Origin: Chloroflexota bacterium
GTDB lineage: Bacteria; Chloroflexota; Limnocylindria; QHBO01
NCBI GenBank assembly: GCA_013816405.1
Contig: JACDEL010000022.1
Location: 1 to 37,934, forward strand
Direction of reading: 5' to 3'
Length of the DNA stretch: 37,934 nucleotides
Shown here: one piece after another, positions 8,188 to 17,748 of the stretch
Numbering within the stretch: the first letter of the stretch is position 1
Layout of the letters: each line of letters begins with the position of its first letter
Translations under genes and position numbers: made by a program
The notes under the pieces: generated by a model
The model's database searches: none
What the model saw: only the letters and a program-made list of their open reading frames with translations
Told to the model about the DNA's origin: nothing

Positions 8188-9252
8188 CTACTTGACCGTC
8201 AGCGTGCCGGTCATCGCCGGGTGGACGTCGCAGACGAAGGTGTAATCGCCCGCTGGAAGGCCACTGACGTCATAGGTCTTCGTTGCAGGCCCGGAGAAGA
8301 TCTCCCCGCGGAAGAGCTCCTCGCTGCCATTCCAGATCCCCACGTTGTGATCGAAGGAGTCATCGTTGGTGAATTCGATCTTGAACGGCTGGCCGGCCGC
8401 CGCCTCGAGCGCCTTCGTGTCGAAGGCGGTGTTCTTTGCGCTGACCTTCAGGACCCCACCGCCGGCCGGAACGGAGGGCGCCGGCGTCTCTCCGGCGCGG
8501 ATGGCGGCGGTCCAGGCATCGAAGTCGGGGCGCGCCATGGCCTGCACGCTGAAGGTCATGCGCGCATGCAGGTCTCCGCAGAACTCCGCGCACTGCCCGC
8601 TGTAAGTCCCCTTCTCGGTGACGGTGAACTCGAGCTCGTTAGGCTTCTTGGCCTCCGGCAGCGGGACGACGTCGCGCTTCACCAGGAACGCAGGCACGTA
8701 GAAAGAATGGATCACGTCGTTGGAGATCAGGATGAGCTTCACCGGCTCCCCGACCGGAACGGCCATGACCGCCCCGTCGAGCGCGGTGCCCTGCACGATC
8801 ACGTCATTCGACGGATCCCCGTCGTCGTCGAGATAGTGGAAGACCCATGACCATTGCTTGCCCTCGACCTCGATCGTAACGCCGGGGTGCGTTGATGCCT
8901 GCGAGACCGAGTTGAGGGTCAACGTCGACAAGACGAAGAGGATCAGGACGATCACGGTCGGGATCGCGGTCCAGATCAGCTCGACCAGGTTGTTTCCGTG
9001 GATCTGAGTCGGGAGCCGATCGTCGCGGCGGCGGTAGCGGAGGACCGAATAGACGATGAAGCCCTCGACGGCGACGAAGACGATGCCGCCCATGACTAGG
9101 ATCACGTTGTAGAGCCAGAAGACCTCCTTGGCCTCCGTGGTGTGCGGCTCCGGGGGGACCATGCCGCAGGCTGTGGCAAGGAGGACAAGCGCGAGCAGGG
9201 CTCCGGCGCGAAGGAAGGACCGTGTGCGCGGCCGGGCCATCGGTCGTGACAT
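8188..9252 (-). CDS. ctaC: Cytochrome c oxidase subunit II, lipoprotein with extra C-terminal cupredoxin domain
   Basis: A 354-residue subunit that accepts electrons at the CuA centre. A lipoprotein signal ends at Cys29 (LLATACG), followed by two transmembrane helices (~44-70 and 90-112) and the CuA cupredoxin fold. The CuA ligands are His182, Cys221, Glu223 (carbonyl), Cys225, His229 and Met232. Instead of ending near residue 255, the protein has a linker (~253-265) and a second cupredoxin of about 90 residues with a type 1 copper set: His302, Cys341, His344 and Met347, in the C-x2-H-x2-M spacing seen in amicyanin-like proteins. This domain takes the place that cytochrome c has in caa3 oxidases. 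The ATG at 9252 follows a GAG-rich site. Confidence 0.95.
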   Translation of the reverse strand: MSRPMARPRTRSFLRAGALLALVLLATACGMVPPEPHTTEAKEVFWLYNVILVMGGIVFVAVEGFIVYSVLRYRRRDDRLPTQIHGNNLVELIWTAIPTVIVLILFVLSTLTLNSVSQASTHPGVTIEVEGKQWSWVFHYLDDDGDPSNDVIVQGTALDGAVMAVPVGEPVKLILISNDVIHSFYVPAFLVKRDVVPLPEAKKPNELEFTVTEKGTYSGQCAEFCGDLHARMTFSVQAMARPDFDAWTAAIRAGETPAPSVPAGGGVLKVSAKNTAFDTKALEAAAGQPFKIEFTNDDSFDHNVGIWNGSEELFRGEIFSGPATKTYDVSGLPAGDYTFVCDVHPAMTGTLTVK

Positions 9253-9258
9253 CAGCTC

Positions 9259-9314
9259 GTCTCGAGGCTCCTCATCGGCGACGAGGACGCGGCTTGTCTC
9301 GAGGCTCCGCGTCC
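9259..9314. repeat. Direct repeats and stem-loop upstream of ctaC
   Basis: Two copies of GTCTCGAGGCTCC occur at 9259-9271 and 9296-9308 (37 bp pitch), each with an XhoI-like CTCGAG core. Overlapping the second copy is a perfect 8-bp inverted repeat, GGACGCGG (9285-9292) and CCGCGTCC (9307-9314), with a 14-nt loop. It lies within the first 65 bases upstream of ctaC and downstream of the lipoprotein gene, so it could be a terminator without a T-run, an mRNA leader structure or a tandem protein-binding site. Function unknown. Confidence 0.5.
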
Positions 9315-9432
9315 GACTCGGTCCCTACCCGGGGCGCGTCCACCGGGGCGGCGGCACGCGCGGCGTATTGTACCGATGCGTCCTCGGCTGCGCACTCCTC
9401 GGGCGGTTGCGCGGCTCGCAGTCAGCGGCGGC

Positions 9433-10329
9433 CTAGATGGCCGGAGTGGGGCAGTCGAGCAGCTCGTCCGGCAGCTGGAAGCGAACCGTCACCTGGTAAC
9501 GATGGTCGCCCCTGACGAAGCGTGACAGCCCGTTCGCGCCACCGAGCGCGACGAACCAATCCTTCGCCTCCTGGCCGCTGACGACGCCGCAGCGCTGGGC
9601 TCCATCGGACGTTGGATCGCCGAAGGCGGCTGGATCGGATTCGACCGGCCAGTCGAGAAGTGCGTTGCCGATTCCGTTCTCGTCCGGCGGATCCGCATCC
9701 GCGTTGCGGACCAGCATGCGCAATGCCTCGGGCTGATAGGGATGCCAGTTGGCATCCGCCCAGGCGCTGGCAGGGAGCATCGCATCCAGGTTGCCGAGCT
9801 GCTGGAAGAGGCGGGACAGGGTCCGATTCGCCGCAAGCTCTTCCGCAGAGACCCCGGGGTAGTTTCCCTCGGTGTCGAAGGTCCCGAGCCCGAACACCGT
9901 CAGGGTGACGTCCTTCCCTTCGGCGTGCAGCGTGAAGACGGTGTTGCCCGCATCCGCAGTGAAGTTCTGGGCGGCGAGGTACTCCCGGCTGCTCGCGAAG
10001 AGGCCGGTGCGGGCGACCTCCTGCAGCACCGCCTGGATGCCATTCTCCTTGAGCTTGCGGACGTTGACCGCCGGCAAAGCGGCTCCGGGGAAGAGGTCGA
10101 TCTGGGCCCCCGGCACGATGACCCGTCCATCTCCGGTCAGGGTGAACGGGGGAAAGCCGGTCAGGAAGAAGTCGCGGATCATGCCGCCGCTGAACTCGAC
10201 GCGCAGGACCAGGTCGTCGCCGGCAGGGTGCGCGATCGGGCCGGTCGAGCCACCCGGCGCCGCGGAGCAGGCAGCGAGCAGGGACAGGACCAGGGCAGCA
10301 GGCAGCGCGGGGCGTGCGATTCGATTCAT
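9433..10329 (-). CDS. Hypothetical lipoprotein
   Basis: A 298-residue predicted lipoprotein: the N-terminus has Arg6, a hydrophobic stretch and a lipobox LLAAC with Cys21, then a Gly/Ser/Pro-rich linker. The mature part is soluble with no family I recognise. It has an acidic region with segments such as EFSGGMIRDFF and a C-terminal part with two Cys residues. I use the ATG at 10329 because it starts the signal peptide; the frame is open further upstream to 10413 but those residues are polar. It lies between ctaC and ctaG, both oxidase genes, but nothing in the protein ties it to copper or heme (no Cys-x-Cys, no Met-rich segment). Confidence 0.75.
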   Translation of the reverse strand: MNRIARPALPAALVLSLLAACSAAPGGSTGPIAHPAGDDLVLRVEFSGGMIRDFFLTGFPPFTLTGDGRVIVPGAQIDLFPGAALPAVNVRKLKENGIQAVLQEVARTGLFASSREYLAAQNFTADAGNTVFTLHAEGKDVTLTVFGLGTFDTEGNYPGVSAEELAANRTLSRLFQQLGNLDAMLPASAWADANWHPYQPEALRMLVRNADADPPDENGIGNALLDWPVESDPAAFGDPTSDGAQRCGVVSGQEAKDWFVALGGANGLSRFVRGDHRYQVTVRFQLPDELLDCPTPAI

Positions 10330-10407
10330 GGGCGTTGGACGCGCTACCGGACCGTGGGGTTCCGCCACGCTGCGGCAATGACGGTCGGCGGCCAGAATGC
10401 GGTCCTC

Positions 10408-11316
10408 ATGCACACTTGGCTACTCGCCCATGGCAGCCCGGCTCCTGCGCTCTCGTTTCCGGGCCTGCTGCTCGAGTGGCGCATGGAGCCGATCGTGCTG
10501 CTGGCGCTGGCGACTGCGGCCATCGCCTGGGTGATCCTGGCCCGCCGCGTGGCGGCGAGGCACCCTGGCCACCCGCATCCGGCATGGCGAAGTGCCGCCT
10601 TCCTCTCCGGCCTGGCAGTCCTGGCGCTGGCCCTCCTCTCCCCGATCGAGGCATACGAGGGAGAGCTGTTCAGCGTGCACATGCTGCAGCACATGCTGCT
10701 CGAGCTGGTCGTCGCTCCGTTGCTGCTGCTCGGGGCGCCCGCGACGCTGGCGTTGCGGGCCGCCACGCCCGCGGTGCGAGCCCGGCTCCTTGCCGTCCTC
10801 CACAGCCGGGTCGTGACCGCGCTCTCGTTCCCGTTGCTGGCCTGGGTGTTGTTCGCCGCGGTCAACTGGGGCTGGCATTTCAGCGCGCTGTACGACCAGG
10901 CGCTCGAGACGCCATGGCTGCATGATCTCCAGCACGTGACCTTCCTCGGTGCCGCGCTCCTCTTCTGGTGGCCGGTGGTGGGCGCCGACCCGGTCCGATG
11001 GCGGCTCCCGCACCCCGTCCGGCTCTTCTACCTGTTCCTGGCCATGCCCCAGAACTCGTTCCTGGGCATCGCCCTGATGAGTGCACCGGCCGCGCTGTAC
11101 CCGCATTACCTGTCCAACGTGCGGGATTGGGGCCCCACTCCCGCCGTCGATCAGAGTGTCGGGGGCATGCTCATGTGGGTCGGCGGCGACATCGTCTTCC
11201 TGCTGGCGATGGGGTTCGTGGTCGCCGCGTGGGTGCGAGCCGAGGACCGTCGGACAGCACGCCTTGACGCGCGCGAGGACGCCCGAATCGCGCGAATGCA
11301 GCCCCCTGCCGACTGA
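10408..11316 (+). CDS. ctaG: Cytochrome c oxidase assembly factor, caa3_CtaG family
   Basis: A 302-residue polytopic membrane protein of the Bacillus-type CtaG family (not the Cox11-type CtaG), needed for CuB insertion or assembly of caa3-type oxidases. Diagnostic pieces include LSPIEAYEGELFSVHMLQHMLLELVVAPLLLLG with the conserved His pair, NWGWHFSALYDQAL, LQHVTFLGAALLFWWPV, and the late MPQNSFLGIAL. About seven helices are visible. An earlier in-frame ATG at 10378 would add ten residues; a CACGCT box lies 6 nt before it, so it could be the true leaderless start. Neither ATG has a Shine-Dalgarno site. It is divergent from the lipoprotein gene and converges with ctaA-ctaB. Confidence 0.9.
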   Translation: MHTWLLAHGSPAPALSFPGLLLEWRMEPIVLLALATAAIAWVILARRVAARHPGHPHPAWRSAAFLSGLAVLALALLSPIEAYEGELFSVHMLQHMLLELVVAPLLLLGAPATLALRAATPAVRARLLAVLHSRVVTALSFPLLAWVLFAAVNWGWHFSALYDQALETPWLHDLQHVTFLGAALLFWWPVVGADPVRWRLPHPVRLFYLFLAMPQNSFLGIALMSAPAALYPHYLSNVRDWGPTPAVDQSVGGMLMWVGGDIVFLLAMGFVVAAWVRAEDRRTARLDAREDARIARMQPPAD

Positions 11317-11319
11317 CCG

Positions 11320-13128
<1,809 letters not shown>

Positions 13129-13190
13129 CGAGGTCCTCGAACCACGCCGCGACGGTGGTTCCTGATCAGAGTTGGGAATGGGCTGCCGGC

Positions 13191-13219
13191 ATCATACCGA
13201 GCCGGATCGACCACGTCAC
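13191..13219 (-). promoter_or_regulatory. Putative sigma-70-type promoter of ctaA-ctaB
   Basis: On the minus strand GTGACG (13219-13214), a 17-bp spacer and TATGAT (13196-13191) form a good promoter pair. The expected start site near 13184 gives a ~55-nt leader ending in GAGGA before the TTG start. The -35 hexamer overlaps the end of the DUF2236 gene. Confidence 0.5.
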
Positions 13220-14037
13220 CGCCCGGACCTGGCCCGCCGCAGCCTGGATTCGGCGGAACGGGCGGCCGGGACGTGGCGGAGCGGATCCGGCACCAGCGGC
13301 AGCACCCGCCTGCATGCGGACGCGAGCAGCTCGACCCCGCGCCCGTGGCGGCGCGACCAGTGGATCCCGTAGCCGCGCCGAATGGCCGGCGGCAGCACCG
13401 AAAGCGAGACGAGGTGAGCGAGATCCCACACTGGTCGCGGCGGGAAGCGAGTCGGGTAGAGCACCGCGGGCGCGAGGCTGCGGGCCGTGGCGGTCACCCG
13501 GACCTCGCCACTGCCCATCAGCCGGTCCATCTCCGCGCGCAGGTCCTCCAGCGTGTCCGGAAGGGACCCGTCGGGCGCGCCGAGGCGGACAGCGATCTGA
13601 CGCGCCTCGGCGTGATAGGCCTCCGCCTCAGCGTCGGGAAGGGGAGCGACGAAGCGGTCGTAGACGCGGATGGCGGTGTCCACCAGCGTGGCATGCACCC
13701 ACAGCAGCAGCGCCGGATCGAGCGCCGAATAAGGCTCCCCCGTTTCGGGGACGATGCCGCCGACCGAGGCGTGAATGGCGTTCATGCGGCGGATTGCGCG
13801 CTCGGCGCGCGGCGTGCTGCCGAAGACGACGGCATACGATGCCGCCAGGGTACGGCGCAGCCGCGCGAAAGGATCGGCCCGAAAGTCCGAGTGCTCGGCC
13901 ACGCCCGCGGCCACCGCCGGATGGGCGAGCTGCATCAGGAGCGCGCAGCTGCCACCGGCCAGCACGAGCACCTCGCGATCGATCCGCCAGGAGACGCTGT
14001 CGGGGCCGAACAGACCGTGATCGGCCGTCCGGCTCAT
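13216..14037 (-). CDS. DUF2236 (MpaB/Lcp-like) putative heme oxygenase
   Basis: A 273-residue protein of the DUF2236 family, which includes the rubber-cleaving latex clearing protein and the fungal mycophenolic-acid oxygenase MpaB; these use a b-type heme. Visible family pieces are WRIDREVLVLAGGSCALLMQLAHPAVAAGV, the following HSDF, the RL..TL segment, and LLWVHATLVDTA with a conserved His. The C-terminal 25 residues are Arg-rich and not conserved. There is no signal peptide. The ATG at 14037 overlaps the stop of the rhomboid gene by four bases (ATGA), so the pair is translationally coupled. The substrate cannot be read from the sequence. Confidence 0.85.
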   Translation of the reverse strand: MSRTADHGLFGPDSVSWRIDREVLVLAGGSCALLMQLAHPAVAAGVAEHSDFRADPFARLRRTLAASYAVVFGSTPRAERAIRRMNAIHASVGGIVPETGEPYSALDPALLLWVHATLVDTAIRVYDRFVAPLPDAEAEAYHAEARQIAVRLGAPDGSLPDTLEDLRAEMDRLMGSGEVRVTATARSLAPAVLYPTRFPPRPVWDLAHLVSLSVLPPAIRRGYGIHWSRRHGRGVELLASACRRVLPLVPDPLRHVPAARSAESRLRRARSGR

Positions 14038-14762
14038 CTGATCGCGGCGGGACCGGCGCCGCGATCGGGCAGTGTCCGGAACAGGAGGCCGGTCAGGACG
14101 CCGGCGCCGAACCCGCCGATGTGCGCCAGGTAGGCGACGCCGCCTGCCCCGGTCGGGTCGGCGAGGCTCGAGAATACCTGGAGCGTGATCCACATCCCGA
14201 TGGCGGCCAAGGCCGGAATCTGCACCAGGAAGCGGAAGACGAAGACGGTCACCCGGTTCCGCGGGAAGAGAACGAGGTATGCACCAAGCACGCCCGAGAT
14301 GGCGCCCGACGCCCCCAGCGAGGGGATCTGCGAGCCGGGGTCGCTCAGGATCTGCGCGAGCGAGCCCACAAGGCCGGCGGCCAGGTAGGCGACCAGGTAG
14401 AGAATCCGACCGCCTCGGTGCTCGACGTTATCGCCGAAGATCCAGAGGAAGAGCATGTTGCCGCCCAGATGCAGCCAGCTGCCGTGCATGAACATGCTCG
14501 ACATGAGCGTGAGGTAGATCGGCTCCGGCCCCGGCGCCTGGGGGATGAGGTACTCCGTTCCGCCGATCACCACAGGTACCGCGTGGGTCAGGTCCACGCC
14601 GGTCGTGATCTCGCGCGCGATCGAGCTCCAGCCGTAGGTGAGGGTGTTATCGGCGCTCGCGCTCTGCAGGAAGACGAAGACCGCGACGTTGACGGCGATC
14701 AGGCCGAGGGTGACCCAGGCCAGCCCCCTGCCGGGGAGGTTCTCGTCACCGATCGGAAACAT
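14034..14762 (-). CDS. Rhomboid family intramembrane serine protease
   Basis: A 242-residue rhomboid with about six to seven helices. The catalytic dyad is present: Ser152 in GASGAISG and His214 in AHIGGFGAG. The oxyanion-side His-x3-Asn pattern lies at His98-Asn102 (FMHGSWLHLGGNMLFLWIFGD). The start ATG at 14762 has no Shine-Dalgarno, but CATACT lies 8 nt upstream. UbiA ends 18 bp before it, and the DUF2236 gene overlaps its stop. The natural substrate is unknown. Confidence 0.92.
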   Translation of the reverse strand: MFPIGDENLPGRGLAWVTLGLIAVNVAVFVFLQSASADNTLTYGWSSIAREITTGVDLTHAVPVVIGGTEYLIPQAPGPEPIYLTLMSSMFMHGSWLHLGGNMLFLWIFGDNVEHRGGRILYLVAYLAAGLVGSLAQILSDPGSQIPSLGASGAISGVLGAYLVLFPRNRVTVFVFRFLVQIPALAAIGMWITLQVFSSLADPTGAGGVAYLAHIGGFGAGVLTGLLFRTLPDRGAGPAAIR

Positions 14763-14780
14763 CGGTGAGGAGTATGGAGG

Positions 14781-15806
14781 CTAGGTCCAGGGGAGGCGGA
14801 GCCCAGGCAGGATCGCGTTGAGGAAGAGGCCCAGGATCAGGAGGCCGCCCGCCCGACGCGTGTGACGGAAGGCCCCACCCACGAACCAGAGCGGCCATCC
14901 GACGTAGCTGTGCGGCGGCGTCTCCGGTCGAGGCGAGGAGAACTGGCCAAGCACCTTCAGCAGCAGCGGAATGCCGAGGACCACGAGCATCACGAACGGG
15001 CCGATCCAGCCGACGAGCGCCGAGCCGATCACGATCGGGTAGAAGGCGATCATCAGGGCCTGGGCGACCCAGCGCGCTCGCGTCTCGCCGAGGATGACGG
15101 GCAGGGTGTGGATGCCCTTGGCCGTGTCCGCCGAGATCTTGTCGATGTGCTTTCCGAAGAGGACGGTCGTGACCAGGATCGCGTAGGGCAGCGACGCGAT
15201 CCAGACCCAGCCGGGAAGGACGCCGGTCGCCACGAAGAAAGTCCCGGCGATCATCAGCGGCCCCCACACCACGAAGACGCCCGGCTCGCCGAGCCCGCGG
15301 TGCTTGAGCTTGATCGGCGGGGCGACGTAGAAGACGCTGATGAACAGGCCGCTGAGGGCGAAGGCGACGACCAATGGGCCGCGCACCCAGACCAGGAAGA
15401 CCAGGATCGCCAGGTCGAGCACGTTCATCAGCAGGATCGCGTTGCGCAGCTGCGCCTTCGAGAGCCAGCCGGAGAGGATCGGGTGTGGCGCGTACAGGGC
15501 GCGCACGTACTCATCGGTGTCAACCCCGCCCTCCAGGTCGAAGTAGTCGTTGATCATGTTGTTCGAGGCGTGGGCGATCACCAGGCCGATGACCGACAGC
15601 ACCAGGTACCAGTAGTTCACCGAGAGGCCGAGGGTGCCGATCGCGAGCAGGCCACCGATCAGGCCCGACGTGGCGGTCATGCTGAAGACTGCGGCGCGGG
15701 TGACGATCAGCCACTTGCTGAGCCAGTCCATCTCCACGCCCTCGGGCATGTTGGCGTTGTTCATGACGTAGCGCCAGGTCGTGAAGCGCCGCCCGAGGGT
15801 GGTCAT
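14781..15806 (-). CDS. UbiA family prenyltransferase
   Basis: A 341-residue membrane prenyltransferase with about eight to nine helices. Both Asp-rich diphosphate-binding motifs are visible: NNMINDYFDLEGGVDTDEY in the first half and GKHIDKISADTAKGIHTLP in the second. The family attaches a polyprenyl chain to an aromatic acceptor. The segment IAHASNNMINDYFDLEGGVDTDEY is rather MenA-like, so a menaquinone role is possible, but no men gene is nearby. The ATG at 15806 is preceded by TACAAT and exactly 6 bases with no Shine-Dalgarno, so it may be read from its own leaderless message in addition to read-through from tryptophanase, 16 bp upstream. Confidence 0.88.
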   Translation of the reverse strand: MTTLGRRFTTWRYVMNNANMPEGVEMDWLSKWLIVTRAAVFSMTATSGLIGGLLAIGTLGLSVNYWYLVLSVIGLVIAHASNNMINDYFDLEGGVDTDEYVRALYAPHPILSGWLSKAQLRNAILLMNVLDLAILVFLVWVRGPLVVAFALSGLFISVFYVAPPIKLKHRGLGEPGVFVVWGPLMIAGTFFVATGVLPGWVWIASLPYAILVTTVLFGKHIDKISADTAKGIHTLPVILGETRARWVAQALMIAFYPIVIGSALVGWIGPFVMLVVLGIPLLLKVLGQFSSPRPETPPHSYVGWPLWFVGGAFRHTRRAGGLLILGLFLNAILPGLRLPWT

Positions 15807-15812
15807 GGCGAG

Positions 15813-15818
15813 ATTGTA
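15813..15818 (-). promoter_or_regulatory. Putative leaderless -10 box of the UbiA gene
   Basis: TACAAT on the minus strand lies in the 16-bp gap between the tryptophanase stop and the UbiA ATG, 6 nt before the ATG. It would give a transcript that starts on the A of the start codon. Confidence 0.5.
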
Positions 15819-15822
15819 CGGC

Positions 15823-17202
15823 TCACGAGAGCGGTTCGAAGCGAGCGGTGAAGTGGCGGAGCTGCGCCGGCTGCTCGACGATCCGATAGCCGCGCAGCGC
15901 GGCGGCATCGACGGCGACGGAGCGGACGACCTCGATCACGTAGTCGATGTGCGACTGGGTGTAGACCCGCCGCGGGATTGCGAGGCGCACCAGCTCCATC
16001 GGTCCGGGGCTCTCGGTCCCGTCAGGGCGGATCCCGAACATGACCGTTCCGATCTCGCAGCCGCGGATGCCACCCTCACGATAGAGGGCGATCGCCAGCG
16101 CCTGACCGGGGTACTGCAGCGGAGGAATGTGGGGCAGCAGCGCCGCGGCGTCCAGGTAGACGGCATGCCCTCCGATCGGCTGCACGCACGGGATGCCGGA
16201 CTCGACCAGCGCCTCGCCCAGGTACGCCGTGGAGCGGATCCGGTAGCGAAGGTAGTCCTCGTCCACGACCTCGCGCAGCCCCTGCGCGATTGCCTCGAGG
16301 TCCCGACCCGCCAGGCCGCCGTACGTGGGAAAGCCCTCGGTCAGGATGAGCAGGTTGCGGGCGGCATCGGCCCAGCCGTCGTCGTTGAGTGCCAGCCAGC
16401 CGCCGATGTTCGCGATCGCGTCCTTCTTTGCGGACATCGTCATCCCGTCGGCAAGTGCCGCCATCTCGCGCACGATGTCGGGGATCGATCGGTCCGCATA
16501 GCCGGCCTCCCGCTGCTTGATGAACCAGGCGTTCTCCGCGAAGCGGCAGGCGTCGAGGAACAGCGGCAGCTGGTATCGGTCGCAGATCTCGCGCACCCCG
16601 CGCAGGTTCTCGAGGCTGACCGGCTGTCCGCCGCCCGAGTTGTTGGTGACGGTGACCATCACCACCGGGACCGCATCCGCGCCTCGGTCGCGAATGAACG
16701 CGTCCAGTGCCTCGAGGTCCATGTTGCCCTTGAACGGATGGATGACCGATGCGTGGCGCCCCTCCTCGATCACGAGGTCGACCGCTTCCGCGCCGGTGAA
16801 CTCGACGTTGGCGCGGGTCGTGTCGAAGTGCGTGTTGCTGGGGATCGCCTTGCCGGAGCCGCCGACGACCGAGAAGAGGATCTTCTCCGCGGCCCGGCCC
16901 TGGTGCGTCGGGATGACGTGCTTGAACGGGAAGAGGTTCTGGACGCTCTCCAGGAACCGGAACCAGGATGGCGAGCCGGCGTACGACTCGTCGCCTCGCT
17001 GGATCCCGGCCCACTGCTCGGCCGACATCGCGCCCGTGCCCGAGTCGGTGAGCAGGTCGATGATCACGTCCGCCGCGTGCAGGTTGAAGAGGTTGTAGCC
17101 GGCCTCGCGCAGGTGGCCCTCGCGCTCCGCCACCGAGGTCATCCGAATCGGCTCCACGCTCTTGATCCGGAACGGCTCGATGATCGTCTTCCACTGCTCC
17201 AC
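15823..17202 (-). CDS. tnaA: Tryptophanase (tryptophan indole-lyase)
   Basis: A 459-residue PLP enzyme of the beta-eliminating lyase family, which cleaves tryptophan to indole, pyruvate and ammonia. The pyridoxal lysine is Lys260 in SAKKDA. Tryptophanase and tyrosine phenol-lyase are hard to separate by eye, but three positions that differ between them are all tryptophanase-type here: Asp127 (THFDTT, Thr in the phenol-lyase), Ile384 (CEIG, Arg in the phenol-lyase) and His450 (LRHFTARF, Phe in the phenol-lyase). I use the GTG at 17202, where the EPFRIKSVEP region begins about 8 residues in, and a TATGCT box lies exactly 6 nt upstream. The open frame further upstream overlaps the propeller gene and is not conserved. 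Confidence 0.88.
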   Translation of the reverse strand: MEQWKTIIEPFRIKSVEPIRMTSVAEREGHLREAGYNLFNLHAADVIIDLLTDSGTGAMSAEQWAGIQRGDESYAGSPSWFRFLESVQNLFPFKHVIPTHQGRAAEKILFSVVGGSGKAIPSNTHFDTTRANVEFTGAEAVDLVIEEGRHASVIHPFKGNMDLEALDAFIRDRGADAVPVVMVTVTNNSGGGQPVSLENLRGVREICDRYQLPLFLDACRFAENAWFIKQREAGYADRSIPDIVREMAALADGMTMSAKKDAIANIGGWLALNDDGWADAARNLLILTEGFPTYGGLAGRDLEAIAQGLREVVDEDYLRYRIRSTAYLGEALVESGIPCVQPIGGHAVYLDAAALLPHIPPLQYPGQALAIALYREGGIRGCEIGTVMFGIRPDGTESPGPMELVRLAIPRRVYTQSHIDYVIEVVRSVAVDAAALRGYRIVEQPAQLRHFTARFEPLS

Positions 17203-17208
17203 GACGGG

Positions 17209-17214
17209 AGCATA
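17209..17214 (-). promoter_or_regulatory. Putative leaderless -10 box of tnaA
   Basis: TATGCT on the minus strand, 6 nt before the GTG at 17202, with no Shine-Dalgarno. It supports this start over longer frames. No TnaC-like leader peptide is seen, so E. coli-type attenuation is unlikely. Confidence 0.5.
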
Positions 17215-17289
17215 GGCGCTGGGCCGGAGCGAACGGAGCGGGCGCGGGCCATCATGGCGCTCCCAATCGGAGCCTGGAGAGGAGAGCCA

Positions 17290-17721
17290 ATGGAAGACTG
17301 GGAGTCGTTGGGCGCCGAGGTCGGGTCGCGCCCGGCGGTGGCGACCTGGGCCGAGAACGAGATGCAGGTCTTCTTCATCGGGACCGATGGCCAGCTCTGG
17401 GATACCTACTGGGACGGCGCGGCCTGGCACGAGCGCCACGCGCACGGAGGGGACCTCGCCGGCAGCCCCGCGGCGTGCAGCTGGGGAGCGGACCGGATCG
17501 ACCTATTCGCTCGAGGGCGCGACGGGACGCTCCAGCATCGCGCGTACGTGCCGGAGGGCTGGCAGGCGTGGGAGTCGCTTGGGATTCGGGTCGACGGGGA
17601 TCCGGCGGCATGCAGCTGGGGCCCGGATCGGATCGACATCTTCGTCCGGAGCGATGCAGGTGAGCTGCTCCACGGCTGGTGGGATGGCCATCGCTGGTCC
17701 TTCGCAGCGCAACAGACCTGA
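17290..17721 (+). CDS. Three-blade PLL/DUF346-like beta-propeller protein
   Basis: A 143-residue protein built of three ~46-residue repeats with the pattern W-E-S-L-G ... P-A-A-C-S-W-G-x-D-R-I-D-x-F-x-R. They lie at about 4-46, 47-93 and 94-137; repeats two and three are nearly identical in their core (at 60-73 and 105-118). The pattern is that of PLL-like lectins and DUF346 propellers, which bind sugars and normally have seven blades in one chain. There is no signal peptide. The ATG at 17290 has a strong purine-rich site (GGAGAGGAGAG) a few bases upstream; an ATG at 17254 lacks one. It lies between divergent tnaA and corA. Ligand and partners are unknown. Confidence 0.75.
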   Translation: MEDWESLGAEVGSRPAVATWAENEMQVFFIGTDGQLWDTYWDGAAWHERHAHGGDLAGSPAACSWGADRIDLFARGRDGTLQHRAYVPEGWQAWESLGIRVDGDPAACSWGPDRIDIFVRSDAGELLHGWWDGHRWSFAAQQT

Positions 17722-17734
17722 AGCCCGGGGCGGG

Positions 17735-17740
17735 TAGACT
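17735..17740 (+). promoter_or_regulatory. Putative leaderless -10 box of corA
   Basis: TAGACT, 8 nt before the corA ATG at 17749, with no Shine-Dalgarno between. The spacing is slightly longer than the 6 nt of other cases. Confidence 0.4.
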
Positions 17741-17748
17741 CACGCCCG

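Noticed and set aside
10330-10413. Start of the lipoprotein at 10413
   Set aside because: The added 28 residues are polar and charged and would place the signal peptide inside the protein. ATG 10329 begins directly with a lipoprotein signal.
15823-17202. Tyrosine phenol-lyase
   Set aside because: The residues that bind the phenol in the phenol-lyase (Thr, Arg, Phe at the equivalent positions) are Asp127, Ile384 and His450 here, as in tryptophanase.
17289-17445. Extending tnaA upstream to 17445
   Set aside because: The extra residues are not conserved, overlap the propeller gene on the other strand, and lie beyond the TATGCT box that sits 6 nt before the GTG at 17202.
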